From: Clostridiales bacterium
GTDB taxonomy: Bacteria; Bacillota; Clostridia; Christensenellales; Pumilibacteraceae
NCBI GenBank assembly: GCA_029055565.1
Contig: JAIDCZ010000021.1
Span: forward strand, 1-36,625
Direction of reading: 5' to 3'
DNA length: 36,625 nt
This document shows positions 26,143 through 34,462 of this stretch, one piece after another (within the stretch, counting starts at the first letter, position 1; each line of letters starts with the position of its first letter). The translations under genes were made by a program, and so were the position numbers. The notes under the pieces are model-generated. The model searched no databases. It was not told the origin of the DNA and saw nothing but the letters and a program-made list of their open reading frames with translations.

Positions 26143-27616
26143 AGTCCGCGCCGGCTGACAGCGCGTCCTTAATTTCGAGCGAGCAGTCGCCTTCCACCTC
26201 GGTCTTCATAATAACAGAATCGCCGAGGACGTCGCAAGTAATGGCCTTGACCGAGCCGGACATCGATCTATCCAGCGAATCGGCTATGCGCAGTATAACT
26301 GCCAGCCGCATTACGGCAATAAGGTCCTCCTCTTGCACTATGCCCGAATACTTTTTCCATTCCGCATACGACAAATCGTCCAAGTCGTGCGCCAAAGCAA
26401 CGAACGCCGCAAGCACGAGATCGCGATGCGACACGCCGTACAGATTGGAGTTCATTATGTAGTAGTTGGAATGCTTGTAGTTGTTGTAAAAGCTTATGCG
26501 CCCGCCAGATTCGTGCATAAGCGCCGCTATGCGCAGTACGCGCACGTACTGGCGCGGCAGCTTGTGCAATACTCGAAGCTGTTTGTACAGCTGTATAGCA
26601 AGGTTGCACACATGCTCGGCGTGCGCTATGTTTTGGTTGTAGTAGTGAAGCCGCGTGTACACCGAATATCCGAGTATGTCGCTGATAGGCTTTTCCACAG
26701 TGGTGGGAACTGTGTGGTTGAACATAAAGCCTTCTCTAATACCCGAGCCGGACACCGTTATGTCGTCGAACTCGGTGCTGTCCAGCAAGCTCTTTATGCA
26801 CGACAGCGCCGCGCAGAATATATCGGCGCGCTGTGCGGACAGACCCTTTATTTTGGAGCGCTTTTCCACGTCCAAAATTTTGATCATGTCGTAAACCTTG
26901 TTGAACGTTTCCACACCGATATGGTAGTTATGCACCATTGCCAGCGGGTACTTTTCTATACGCTGAACTATGTTGGCAAGGTTGCGGAACGAGCCGCCCA
27001 CGCCGACCAGTCTGTATTCCGGATCGAGCGTTTTGAGCCAGTCCACGCTTGCAAACTGATCGCGCATATACGTTTCTATCATTTGCGACTGCTGAAGCGG
27101 CGTGGTGTTTTCGTTGAACAACGCCGAAAGCGTCATAGTGCCGATAGGCAGATTGACGCGGTTGACTATCATTCGCCTATTGTACTGTATCAGCTGTAAA
27201 GACGAACCGGATATATCCATAATCAAGCCCTTTGGTATTTCCAACGAATTGATTACGCCGTAGTATATTTGCGTAGCCTCTTGCTCCTCGCCGAGCACGT
27301 CCATCTTGAACCCGCAAACGGTGTTGACTTCCTCCAAAAAGCTGCGCTGGTTTTTGGCCTTGCGCACTGCGGTGGTAGCAAACGCGTATATCTTGTCCAC
27401 GTTGTTTGCGTCGCAAAGCTTGCGAAACATCTTAAGCGTCTTTACCGCTTGCGCAATACGCGCTTGCTTAAGATAGCCGTCGCGCTCCATGTCTTGCGCC
27501 AAACGCACGGTTTCCTTCAGTTCATCGTACACGACAAAATAGCCGTCGTCTATGACGTGCGCCAGCACCAATCGTGCAGAATTCGATCCCAAATCAATAA
27601 TAGCAATGTTATTCAA
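26105..27616 (-). CDS. Ppx/GppA-family phosphatase with HD-like C-terminal domain
   Basis: 503 residues from TTG 27616, with GAGG about 8 bases upstream. The N-terminal half is an actin-like Ppx/GppA fold: AIIDLGSNSARLVLA (about 4-18), YAFATTAVRKAKN (about 77-89), LGEEQEATQIYYGV (about 110-123), a phosphate-2 loop reading MDISGSSLQL (about 138-147) and GVGGSFRNLA (about 206-215). The C-terminal third (RIAALMHESGG near 363-373; DSLDRSMSG near 455) is the helical HD-related domain of longer exopolyphosphatases. Expected reactions are polyphosphate or pppGpp hydrolysis. The usual DIGGGS loop has lost its glycines (DISGSS), so activity may be altered. First gene of the ppx-maf-mreB unit. Confidence 0.9.
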   Translation of the reverse strand: MNNIAIIDLGSNSARLVLAHVIDDGYFVVYDELKETVRLAQDMERDGYLKQARIAQAVKTLKMFRKLCDANNVDKIYAFATTAVRKAKNQRSFLEEVNTVCGFKMDVLGEEQEATQIYYGVINSLEIPKGLIMDISGSSLQLIQYNRRMIVNRVNLPIGTMTLSALFNENTTPLQQSQMIETYMRDQFASVDWLKTLDPEYRLVGVGGSFRNLANIVQRIEKYPLAMVHNYHIGVETFNKVYDMIKILDVEKRSKIKGLSAQRADIFCAALSCIKSLLDSTEFDDITVSGSGIREGFMFNHTVPTTVEKPISDILGYSVYTRLHYYNQNIAHAEHVCNLAIQLYKQLRVLHKLPRQYVRVLRIAALMHESGGRISFYNNYKHSNYYIMNSNLYGVSHRDLVLAAFVALAHDLDDLSYAEWKKYSGIVQEEDLIAVMRLAVILRIADSLDRSMSGSVKAITCDVLGDSVIMKTEVEGDCSLEIKDALSAGADFAKAYKKNLEIL

Positions 27617-27666
27617 TGCAGTTACCTCAAAGCAATATAAAAAAACCTATTTCGATATGTACTGGC

Positions 27667-27695
27667 ATTATACCACACTTTTCAACTGTTGTAAA
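27667..27695 (-). promoter_or_regulatory. Promoter of the ppx-maf-mreB operon
   Basis: Minus strand TTTACA (27690-27695), 17-bp spacer ending in TGG, TATAAT (27667-27672). Extended -10 and consensus hexamer, about 50 bases before the TTG start. Confidence 0.8.
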
Positions 27696-27833
27696 GGGGG
27701 TATTTTGCATAAATTTAACTATTTTTTTTAGTACATTTAGCCAAAAGGACCGAAAATTCCGTCAACAAGCGAACGACGCTACGAAGTTGACGTGCCACGA
27801 TTATCCATAATTATATAAAATGTGACAAAACTC

Positions 27834-27862
27834 TTTACATTTTTTCGTATAAGTGATAAAAT
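27834..27862 (+). promoter_or_regulatory. Promoter of the beta-propeller membrane protein, predicted leaderless
   Basis: TTTACA (27834-27839), 17-bp spacer, TAAAAT (27857-27862), then only 8 bases to the ATG at 27871. No ribosome site lies in that gap. An alternative -10 (TATAAG at 27848) would still leave a leader of under 20 bases without Shine-Dalgarno. Confidence 0.55.
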
Positions 27863-27870
27863 ATTAAAGT

Positions 27871-30561
27871 ATGTCAAAAGTTAGGAAATTAAGATATTCT
27901 ATAATAACCGTATTACTGTTGGCAACGCTGGCAATTTTTGCCGCGTTTGCCGTACCACGCCCCGCCGCAAAGGCCGAGGACGCGCTCGCGATAGAGCTTA
28001 CTCCGGTCAAGACGGAAAGCGACGGCGTAACGTACTATTGCTTTGACAACCCCACGTCGGTGTTTGCCGACGGCGAGGTGCGAATCGTCGCGGGACAGAA
28101 CGGCGTTTACTACGTATCCACCGGCGAGAACGGCGCGACCGAGGTCAAGCTGAAAAACATGCCGGCGGACAAGGTGTACCGCCGCGCCACGCACGAGCAG
28201 AACACCGAATATCTTATTATCCTAAACGACGGAAAAATATCCTCGATCGGCATTGACGACGAGGTGACGAATCTGGAGCTTGACGGCGTAAACGGCGGCA
28301 TACTGGACTTTGCCGTTTCCGGCAATAGACTGTACGCAATAACGCCCACGCAAGTAATAGTCGTTCCCCTACTGGAAACGAGCATCGACGCGCAAAACGC
28401 GTACGCGGCCTCGCTGTCGTCGAGCAGACATTCCAAAATAAGCGCAAAAGCGGTAACCGCCGCCAACGGCAAGCTGTACGTAGCGGTTAAGGCCGTGTTC
28501 GGCAACAAGTGGGACGTATGCTCGGCAGACCTTGCTACGGTAACCGCCGCCGACGGTTGCGTACTCAACACCGTGCTCGACCAGTGCAACGACGTGCTTT
28601 CGCTTACGTCGTCCGCGGAAAACGATATAATATACCTACTCACCCGCAACGAAATACTCGGCTATACTCCGTCCGTAGGCGGCGGACTGTACAAGCTGTA
28701 TTCTACCGACGGCAGTGACGTTACGGACATATTTGCGTACGGCGACAACGTGTACACCCTCGATTCGCTAAACGCATTGCACGTTATGAACGGCAAGCTG
28801 ACCGATTTGCGCGTAATAGCGGCGTCAGCAAGCAACGACAAAGGATTTTTCAACGTTCCGTTTGGAATGACGGCAAAAAGCACCGTCGTGTACGTGGCCG
28901 ACACGGTAAACAACCGCGTAGCGGCGTACGACGACAACGGCTTGCGCTACGCCGACCGCGAATTCCGCACGCCGGTAGCGGTAGCGGCGGACAACGGCGG
29001 CACCGTGTACGTGGCGTACGACGACAACAAGGTCGGCATTTTCCGCAACAACGCGTTTTCCGTTTACGACGAAATTACAGTAACCTCCACCACGCTCGGC
29101 AAGATAAGCCGCATAGCGGTGGACGCCGAAAAAACGCTGTTTATACTTACCGACAACGGACTGTGGCGCGTGGACAGCGACTACAACCCCCAACGCATAA
29201 GCACCGCAACGTACAAGGATATTACGTTGAGCGTGGGCCGAGGCAGACTGTACGCCCTTGCCGACGACAAAGTGGTTTTGCTCGACAAAAAGACCGGCGA
29301 AGTAAAGGAAACGCGCACCGCACCGCGCGACGGCGTTTCCGTAGCGGTAGACCTTAACGACGCGGCGTTCGTGCTGTATACGGACAAGATAGTGCGCATA
29401 CCGGCAAGCGGCGCTTTCGACGAGTACGCGCTCACCTCCGACGGCGCGCCGTACACGCTGGGCGACAGAATGGGCCAGCTCGTACTATGCTTTATGGAAA
29501 ACGGCATAGGCGGCAAGGAAAGCGAGGAACAGAACTACGCCATAATTCTCGACACCTTTAGACACCGCATACTTCAAGCGGACGGCACGGCGCTTAACGC
29601 GCGGTTCGTCGACTATTCCTACGAATCGCCAGATATTATTGGCAATACGACGGCTGTGGAAGGCCAAACCGGTATAATACGCAAGGTAAGATTTGATACG
29701 CCGCTGTTCGATTACCCGCTGGAAACCAAATCCAACTACACCGTTATAAACGGCGGGTACGTTATAGTCCCCGACTACTCCATAGTAGCACCGGCGTACA
29801 ATCCCGACGAAACGCCGGAGTTCGCACTGGTACTTGTGGACGACGCGCAAAACAACAGACTGATTCAAGGCTACGTTTACAAGGACGCGCTTACAGACCC
29901 GATTAAGTACTCTCCGCCGCCGTCAAATATCTGCACGATAACCGGCGAGCTTGGCACCGTAGTTTACAAATGGCCGAGCCGCAACGCCAAGGCGATAAGC
30001 GGCTACGCCGAAATCGCAAAGAACACAAAGTTCAATATGCTCGACTTCGTGGACTCCTTCCGCGACGAGTACGGCTACTACTGGTACAGAATAGCCTTGG
30101 ACGACAGCGGCAACGAGGGTTACGTACCGGCGGTAAACGTAAGCACTATCGACTACCAGCAAGCTAACATACTCCCCGACTACAACGCCGAAATTATAGC
30201 GTACAACGGCAACAGCGTAGCCAAAATTTACACGCGCGACGCAAGCGGCAAGTACTCCGCGGTAAACGGCATTACGCTTAAAGCGGGCACCAAGGTCGAG
30301 GTCGTGGGCGCGTTCGACTCGTCCGAGCGCTACACCAAAATCAAGTTTTTGGACGGTAAAACGCACAAAACGGTCACTTGCTACGTGGAAACCGCGCACC
30401 TAAAGTACACCGGCCTTAACATAGTGCTTATAGTCGCAATAATAGTCGGCGCAATAACGATTATCCTCGCTATAATAATTATCTACCGCGTATACAACTC
30501 CAAAAAGAAACGGCTGGACAACGACGGCAGCGACACCAAGGAAAACAAAGATACCGACTGA
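27871..30561 (+). CDS. Secreted beta-propeller protein with two SH3-like domains and C-terminal membrane anchor
   Basis: 896 residues. A signal peptide (about 1-35; hydrophobic IITVLLLATLAIFAAFAV, likely cut after AAKA) is followed by about 600 residues of repeated four-strand units typical of NHL/PQQ-like propellers, e.g. VPFGMTAKSTVVYVADTVNN, PVAVAADNGGTVYVAYDDN, ISRIAVDAEKTLFILTDNG and SVGRGRLYALADDKVVLLD. Residues about 686-760 form an SH3b-like domain (GYYWYRIALDD...GYVPAVNV), with a second barrel about 775-845. A membrane helix (IVLIVAIIVGAITIILAIII, about 850-872) and a short charged tail close it. Topology matches the giant protein of this window. The function is unknown; ligand or cell-wall sensing on the outer face is plausible. 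No ribosome site is present. Confidence 0.85.
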   Translation: MSKVRKLRYSIITVLLLATLAIFAAFAVPRPAAKAEDALAIELTPVKTESDGVTYYCFDNPTSVFADGEVRIVAGQNGVYYVSTGENGATEVKLKNMPADKVYRRATHEQNTEYLIILNDGKISSIGIDDEVTNLELDGVNGGILDFAVSGNRLYAITPTQVIVVPLLETSIDAQNAYAASLSSSRHSKISAKAVTAANGKLYVAVKAVFGNKWDVCSADLATVTAADGCVLNTVLDQCNDVLSLTSSAENDIIYLLTRNEILGYTPSVGGGLYKLYSTDGSDVTDIFAYGDNVYTLDSLNALHVMNGKLTDLRVIAASASNDKGFFNVPFGMTAKSTVVYVADTVNNRVAAYDDNGLRYADREFRTPVAVAADNGGTVYVAYDDNKVGIFRNNAFSVYDEITVTSTTLGKISRIAVDAEKTLFILTDNGLWRVDSDYNPQRISTATYKDITLSVGRGRLYALADDKVVLLDKKTGEVKETRTAPRDGVSVAVDLNDAAFVLYTDKIVRIPASGAFDEYALTSDGAPYTLGDRMGQLVLCFMENGIGGKESEEQNYAIILDTFRHRILQADGTALNARFVDYSYESPDIIGNTTAVEGQTGIIRKVRFDTPLFDYPLETKSNYTVINGGYVIVPDYSIVAPAYNPDETPEFALVLVDDAQNNRLIQGYVYKDALTDPIKYSPPPSNICTITGELGTVVYKWPSRNAKAISGYAEIAKNTKFNMLDFVDSFRDEYGYYWYRIALDDSGNEGYVPAVNVSTIDYQQANILPDYNAEIIAYNGNSVAKIYTRDASGKYSAVNGITLKAGTKVEVVGAFDSSERYTKIKFLDGKTHKTVTCYVETAHLKYTGLNIVLIVAIIVGAITIILAIIIIYRVYNSKKKRLDNDGSDTKENKDTD

Positions 30562-30580
30562 CGCTAATGCTATTTACAAA

Positions 30581-30620
30581 ACTAAAATACTCTCGGCATT
30601 GCCGAGAGTATTTTAGTTTT
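30581..30620 (+). terminator. Strong bidirectional intrinsic terminator
   Basis: A 17-bp perfect stem (arms 30581-30597 and 30601-30617) around a 3-base loop, T-rich on the plus side (TTTT after TAGT) and also serving the leftward LRR gene that ends at 30682. Confidence 0.9.
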
Positions 30621-30681
30621 AGTCATATTATTACGGAGCGTTTAACGTCGCTTAACCGTTTAAAACGACGCGACGACAGCT

Positions 30682-32718
30682 TTACCAAACAACCATATTG
30701 CCGTTTTCGTCGTAGTGCCAGTACTGACCGCCGTCATCCGGCTCCTCCTCCGAATAGCGATACAATGCAAGCATAAGCGTGTCATTGCCGAAAGTAGCAT
30801 TAAAGATGTCGCCATCCCCGCACAAGTAGTACGCAGCGGTCAAGTTGGCGCAGTCCTTAAAAGCATTACGACCGATATACGTTAAGCTTGCGGGAATAAC
30901 TACCGTTTCCAAACTCGCGCACTTATTGCACATATAATCGGGCAACGCTTCCACGCCGTCGCCTATAACGAGCGTAGTAAAGCTGTTGCAATTTGAAAAC
31001 GGCACCGTATACAAAGAAGTACCTACTATCCAACCGCTGTCGCAGTCTGTTGCGTTCCAGTACACCGTTTCCAGCGCATAGCAATGGCCAAACACGCCGC
31101 GATCCATAGTTTCCACGTTTTTGCCTACCGTTACGCTCTTTAAATATTCGCAATGATAGAACAAGTATTCGGGCACTGACCGCACGTTATCGCCTATCAC
31201 CGCATTCGTCAGCTTTTCACACTTGTAAAATATAGGATTAATCTTATCGTCAGACCAACCGCCTACGCAAGCCGTAGCATTCCAGTACACCGTTTCGAGC
31301 GAATCACAGTCCTCAAAAGCGCTATTACCGATATTTTTTATGCCCTTGCTTATAGTTATGCTTTTCAGCCCCGTACAATCGGCAAACGCGCGCGCTCCGA
31401 TTGTAGTTACACTGTCGGGGATATTTATGCTCGTCAAACCTCTACAACCGTTAAACGCACCACGCTCGATCGTAGTTACGCCGTCGGGAATAGTCACGCT
31501 TGTCAAGGTTTTGTAACCGCTAAATGCATGAGCCGAAATGGTTTGCACGTTTTCCCCTATTACGACCGTAGTAAAATTATCGCAGCTGCCGAACAACGGC
31601 GATATTAACCACGCCGTCGTCGTACCGTTTTGAGGTTCCGAAAACCAACCGTCTACGCAAGCCGTAGCATTCCAATATACGGTAGTAAGCGAAGAATTTT
31701 CTGCAAATGCATGCATACCGATAGTGGTTACGTTTTTGCCTATGGTAACGGTTTTTATGTAACCGCAACCGTAAAACGCAAAGTCGCATAAGTTGGTTAC
31801 GTCGTCGGGTATTACCAAATCTATTATTTCTTGTCCGTTAATATACAATCTTTTACTCGTTCGGTTATTCATAAGGTTGCCAACGTCTGTAATTTTGCAA
31901 AAATCGGACAAGTTGCCCGCGTAATAGACGCTTGCAAGCTTTATACAAGTGGAAAATGCGTAATCTTTGATAACCGTCACGCTTTTGGGTACAGTTACGC
32001 TCGTTAAAGCCAAGCACCCTGCAAATGCATACTCGCCGATAGTCGTCATACCGTCGGGTATTACTAAGCTCGTCAGCTTGTCGCAATCGAAAAATGCGTC
32101 ATTCTCAATGGTCTTAATGCCGATCGGTATATATACGCTTTCCAAACTGCCGCACTTGTAAAACGCTCTTTCGCCGATTGCGGTTACCGGTTTACCGTTA
32201 TATTCGTTAGGAATATTTGCGTACGTGGGATTGCCGTTAAACCCGCTTACGATATAGCTATTTCCGTCTTGCGACAGCGTAAACGTCATATCGTCAACGT
32301 TGTAATGCTCCACGTTTCCGCAAACTGAACATACGTAGTTTTTGTACGAATGCCCAAGCTTGGCTACCGTTTTATGCTCGACGCTAAGTCGCTCGTTGCA
32401 CGCACCGCAAAACACTACGTCGTCGTAGCCGCCGTCCGTCGTGCAAGTTGCAGCCACCTCGTTTTGCTTGACTGCCGCGTTGGGCTTATGCCCGAGCGCG
32501 GGAACTATCGTGTCCGTAAAGCTATCGCCGCAAATGCATGCGTATTGAGTATAACCGTCTTCGGTGCAAGTGGGATTTACCACCGTTATCTTGTACGTAT
32601 GCGAGTGAGCGGCCGGTTTATCTCTATCGCCGCAAGCCAAACAGCAAGAAAACACGCCGGCTATACACAGCAAAAGCAAATGGAAAATTATCAAACGGTT
32701 TTTGCGCATTTTAATCAT
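30682..32718 (-). CDS. BspA-type leucine-rich repeat surface lipoprotein
   Basis: 678 residues from ATG 32718, with AGAGG just upstream. The N-terminus (RLIIFHLLLLCIAGVFSCCLACG) is a lipoprotein-type signal; the Cys cluster at about 24-29 supplies the lipidation site. Residues about 40-135 hold three Cys-pair modules (PTCTEDGYTQYACICG, CTTDGGYDDVVFCGACN, YVCSVCG) of the type often preceding surface repeats in Clostridia. From about 165 to 650 run LRR_5 repeats (IPDSVTTIGARAFADCTGLK pattern), interspersed with three copies of a VYWNATACV/D-xGW insert. Such proteins are usually adhesins or matrix binders. The tail (DDGGQYWHYDENGNMVVW) is a short repeat-like cap with no anchor. Promoter at 32750-32778. 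Confidence 0.9.
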   Translation of the reverse strand: MIKMRKNRLIIFHLLLLCIAGVFSCCLACGDRDKPAAHSHTYKITVVNPTCTEDGYTQYACICGDSFTDTIVPALGHKPNAAVKQNEVAATCTTDGGYDDVVFCGACNERLSVEHKTVAKLGHSYKNYVCSVCGNVEHYNVDDMTFTLSQDGNSYIVSGFNGNPTYANIPNEYNGKPVTAIGERAFYKCGSLESVYIPIGIKTIENDAFFDCDKLTSLVIPDGMTTIGEYAFAGCLALTSVTVPKSVTVIKDYAFSTCIKLASVYYAGNLSDFCKITDVGNLMNNRTSKRLYINGQEIIDLVIPDDVTNLCDFAFYGCGYIKTVTIGKNVTTIGMHAFAENSSLTTVYWNATACVDGWFSEPQNGTTTAWLISPLFGSCDNFTTVVIGENVQTISAHAFSGYKTLTSVTIPDGVTTIERGAFNGCRGLTSINIPDSVTTIGARAFADCTGLKSITISKGIKNIGNSAFEDCDSLETVYWNATACVGGWSDDKINPIFYKCEKLTNAVIGDNVRSVPEYLFYHCEYLKSVTVGKNVETMDRGVFGHCYALETVYWNATDCDSGWIVGTSLYTVPFSNCNSFTTLVIGDGVEALPDYMCNKCASLETVVIPASLTYIGRNAFKDCANLTAAYYLCGDGDIFNATFGNDTLMLALYRYSEEEPDDGGQYWHYDENGNMVVW

Positions 32719-32749
32719 TAGTCCTCTTAAAAAGCTATCAGTTACAATA

Positions 32750-32778
32750 AATATACCACTAATAAACCGAAAAATCAA
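32750..32778 (-). promoter_or_regulatory. Promoter of the LRR lipoprotein gene
   Basis: Minus strand TTGATT (32773-32778), 17-bp spacer ending TGG, TATATT (32750-32755): extended -10 type. It lies directly after the terminator of the upstream SSB-like gene. Confidence 0.7.
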
Positions 32779-32791
32779 CCGTTACCACCAC

Positions 32792-32838
32792 AAAAAAATA
32801 CGGCCGAGATTGCGTTTGTTGCAACGATCTCGACCGTA
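32792..32838 (-). terminator. Terminator of the deacetylase/SSB-like operon
   Basis: Outer stem TACGGcCGAGAT / ATCTCGaCCGTA (one mismatch) with an inner TTGC/GCAA pairing, followed by seven T on the minus strand, 15 bases after the SSB-like stop. Confidence 0.9.
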
Positions 32839-32852
32839 TAGTTTGCCGAATA

Positions 32853-33494
32853 TTATTCGTCGGAGGTGGAAGCCACCTCGCTTTCCTTTTGCATAAACTC
32901 CACCGCACCGATAGAAAACTCGTACGCCGTGCGCAGCTCGGTTTCGCCGTTTTCCAGTCGCTTGGTGTACTGTCTGGACTGTATGCGACCGGACACGTCC
33001 AGCTTTTGCCCGACCGGCGCGTTCTTTATAAGCCGCGCGTTTTTGCCCCACGCTATGCACGGAATGTAGTCAGACTTGGCATACGCGCGGTTTACGGCAA
33101 GCAGTACGTCGCATATTTCCCTATTAAACGGCGTAGTGCGGTATATCGGCGGCTTGCATATGTAACCGATAAGCTCCGCCGTATTGGGATTTACGTCGGT
33201 CATAGGCTCCTTAATTTCGCGTGCAAAAACGCTCAGTATCAGCCGCGAGCGCTCGCCCTCCGGCCGATTGAAACTGCGAAATTGTCCGGACACCGATACG
33301 TAATCGTTCTCTTTTAGGTTTGCTATCAACCCTTCCGCCGCCGTTATCGGAATTACGTCCAAATGCTCGGACAGCCGCGGCACGTTCAGCTTGAACTCGT
33401 AAAAGCGTTCTCCGTAAAGGTCGTGCGAGTACTCTATGCCCGAGCCTACCCGCCCTTGTAAAAACACGGAATTGGTTGATTTGTCGTTTTTCAT
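32853..33494 (-). CDS. SSB-like protein with two tandem OB folds
   Basis: 213 residues. The first OB fold spans about 8-95 (SVFLQGRVGSGIEYSH, YEFKLNVPRLS, DYVSVSGQFRSFNR, LILSVFAREI) and the second about 105-200 (AELIGYICKPPIYRTTP, CDVLLAVNRAYAKSDYIPCI, LDVSGRIQSRQYTKRL). The second is the better SSB match: the pattern GYICKPP...R.TP...I....LAVNR..........C.AWGKNA.......VG..L...GRIQSR is typical. The C-terminus ESEVASTSDE is acidic but lacks the DDDIPF-type tip that canonical SSB uses to recruit replication proteins, so this is probably an accessory SSB. Ribosome site AAGGAG overlaps the end of the upstream deacetylase gene, 6 bp away. Cytosolic. Confidence 0.82.
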   Translation of the reverse strand: MKNDKSTNSVFLQGRVGSGIEYSHDLYGERFYEFKLNVPRLSEHLDVIPITAAEGLIANLKENDYVSVSGQFRSFNRPEGERSRLILSVFAREIKEPMTDVNPNTAELIGYICKPPIYRTTPFNREICDVLLAVNRAYAKSDYIPCIAWGKNARLIKNAPVGQKLDVSGRIQSRQYTKRLENGETELRTAYEFSIGAVEFMQKESEVASTSDE

Positions 33495-33500
33495 TAAAGT

Positions 33501-34268
33501 TTAACTCCTTGATTGTCTACCCGTATGATCGATCGTATAGTTATCCTTGTAAATCAACTCGCCCACCGTTTTGAACGTAAAGCCTTTGGCGCGCAAGCCG
33601 TCGATTATTGCCGGCAACGCCTCCAGCGTGTGCTTGCCGTCGTTGTGCATAAGCACTATACTGCCGTTGCGGCACTTGCCTACTATGCGCGACGTAATTT
33701 GCTCCTTGGAAATTCCCTTCCAGTCCAGCGAATCGATGTCCCACTGTATGGTGTGCAGTCCTTGCTCCTTGGCCACGTTCAAAAGCGAGTCCGAATAATC
33801 ACCGTACGGCGGGCGGAACAAATCGATTTTTCGCCCCGATATGCGCTCTATCAGCGACTTGGACGTGGACAGCTCCAGCTCCATTTGGCTCTTGGTCAGC
33901 TTGGACATGTACGGATGCGTAGCCGAGTGCGTGCCAATTTCTATCCTATCGGACGCGGCAAGCGTTTTAAGCTCGTTTTCGTACTTCTCTGCCCAAAAGC
34001 TTACCAAAAAGAAGGTTGCACACGCGTCCTTTTGCTCCAGCGTTTCCAGTATGCCGAGCGTCTTGTCCGCGCCCCACGCCGCGTCAAAGGTAAGCGCAAC
34101 CGCCTTTTCGTCCGTTTCCACCGAGTAGATAGGCACCTTTTTGGGACTTACGTCGCTGTATATTGCCGCCGCGCCGGTGTAGTACACTCCGGTAACGGCC
34201 AGCGCCAGTACAACCGCCGTAAGTACGGCAAGTATAATCGTCCTACGTTTGATAACTATAAACCTCAT
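33501..34268 (-). CDS. PdaB-like polysaccharide deacetylase (NodB domain), membrane-anchored
   Basis: 255 residues from ATG 34268, with GGAGT upstream. One N-terminal membrane helix (IILAVLTAVVLALAVTGVYY, about 11-30) anchors an outward-facing NodB domain. Motif 1 is LTFDAAWG (59-66): the second Asp of the classical TFDDG is replaced, as in the sporulation protein PdaB (FDxxWG). Motif 2 HSATH (114-118) gives the metal histidines; RPPYGDYS (about 157-164) and DSLDW (about 183) form the groove; VLMHND (about 206-211) carries the catalytic His. PdaB is needed for late spore cortex maintenance in B. subtilis. It heads a two-gene unit with the SSB-like gene. Confidence 0.88.
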   Translation of the reverse strand: MRFIVIKRRTIILAVLTAVVLALAVTGVYYTGAAAIYSDVSPKKVPIYSVETDEKAVALTFDAAWGADKTLGILETLEQKDACATFFLVSFWAEKYENELKTLAASDRIEIGTHSATHPYMSKLTKSQMELELSTSKSLIERISGRKIDLFRPPYGDYSDSLLNVAKEQGLHTIQWDIDSLDWKGISKEQITSRIVGKCRNGSIVLMHNDGKHTLEALPAIIDGLRAKGFTFKTVGELIYKDNYTIDHTGRQSRS

Positions 34269-34405
34269 CGGACTACTCCATTCTAACACTGTATTTTTTG
34301 CGGATTTTATACGCTTTGCACGAATAAACGCGAATCTTGTCAAAGCCTACTTTCTCCCGCATAACACAATGTATTCGCATACACGGCGTTATATTCCGCA
34401 ACGAC

Positions 34406-34434
34406 AAAAAAACTCCCGACTACAGTCGAGAGTT
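34406..34434 (-). terminator. degV terminator
   Basis: Stem AACTCcCGACT / AGTCGaGAGTT (11 positions, one mismatch) with a 2-base turn, then seven T on the minus strand, about 30 bases after the DegV stop. Confidence 0.88.
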
Positions 34435-34462
34435 TGATGTTTTTTTATTCTAAACGCTTAGG

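Noticed and set aside
30682-32718. Repeated DNA in the LRR gene as a mobile or CRISPR-like repeat
   Set aside because: Repeats are in frame, degenerate and explained by the LRR and VYWNATACV protein repeats.
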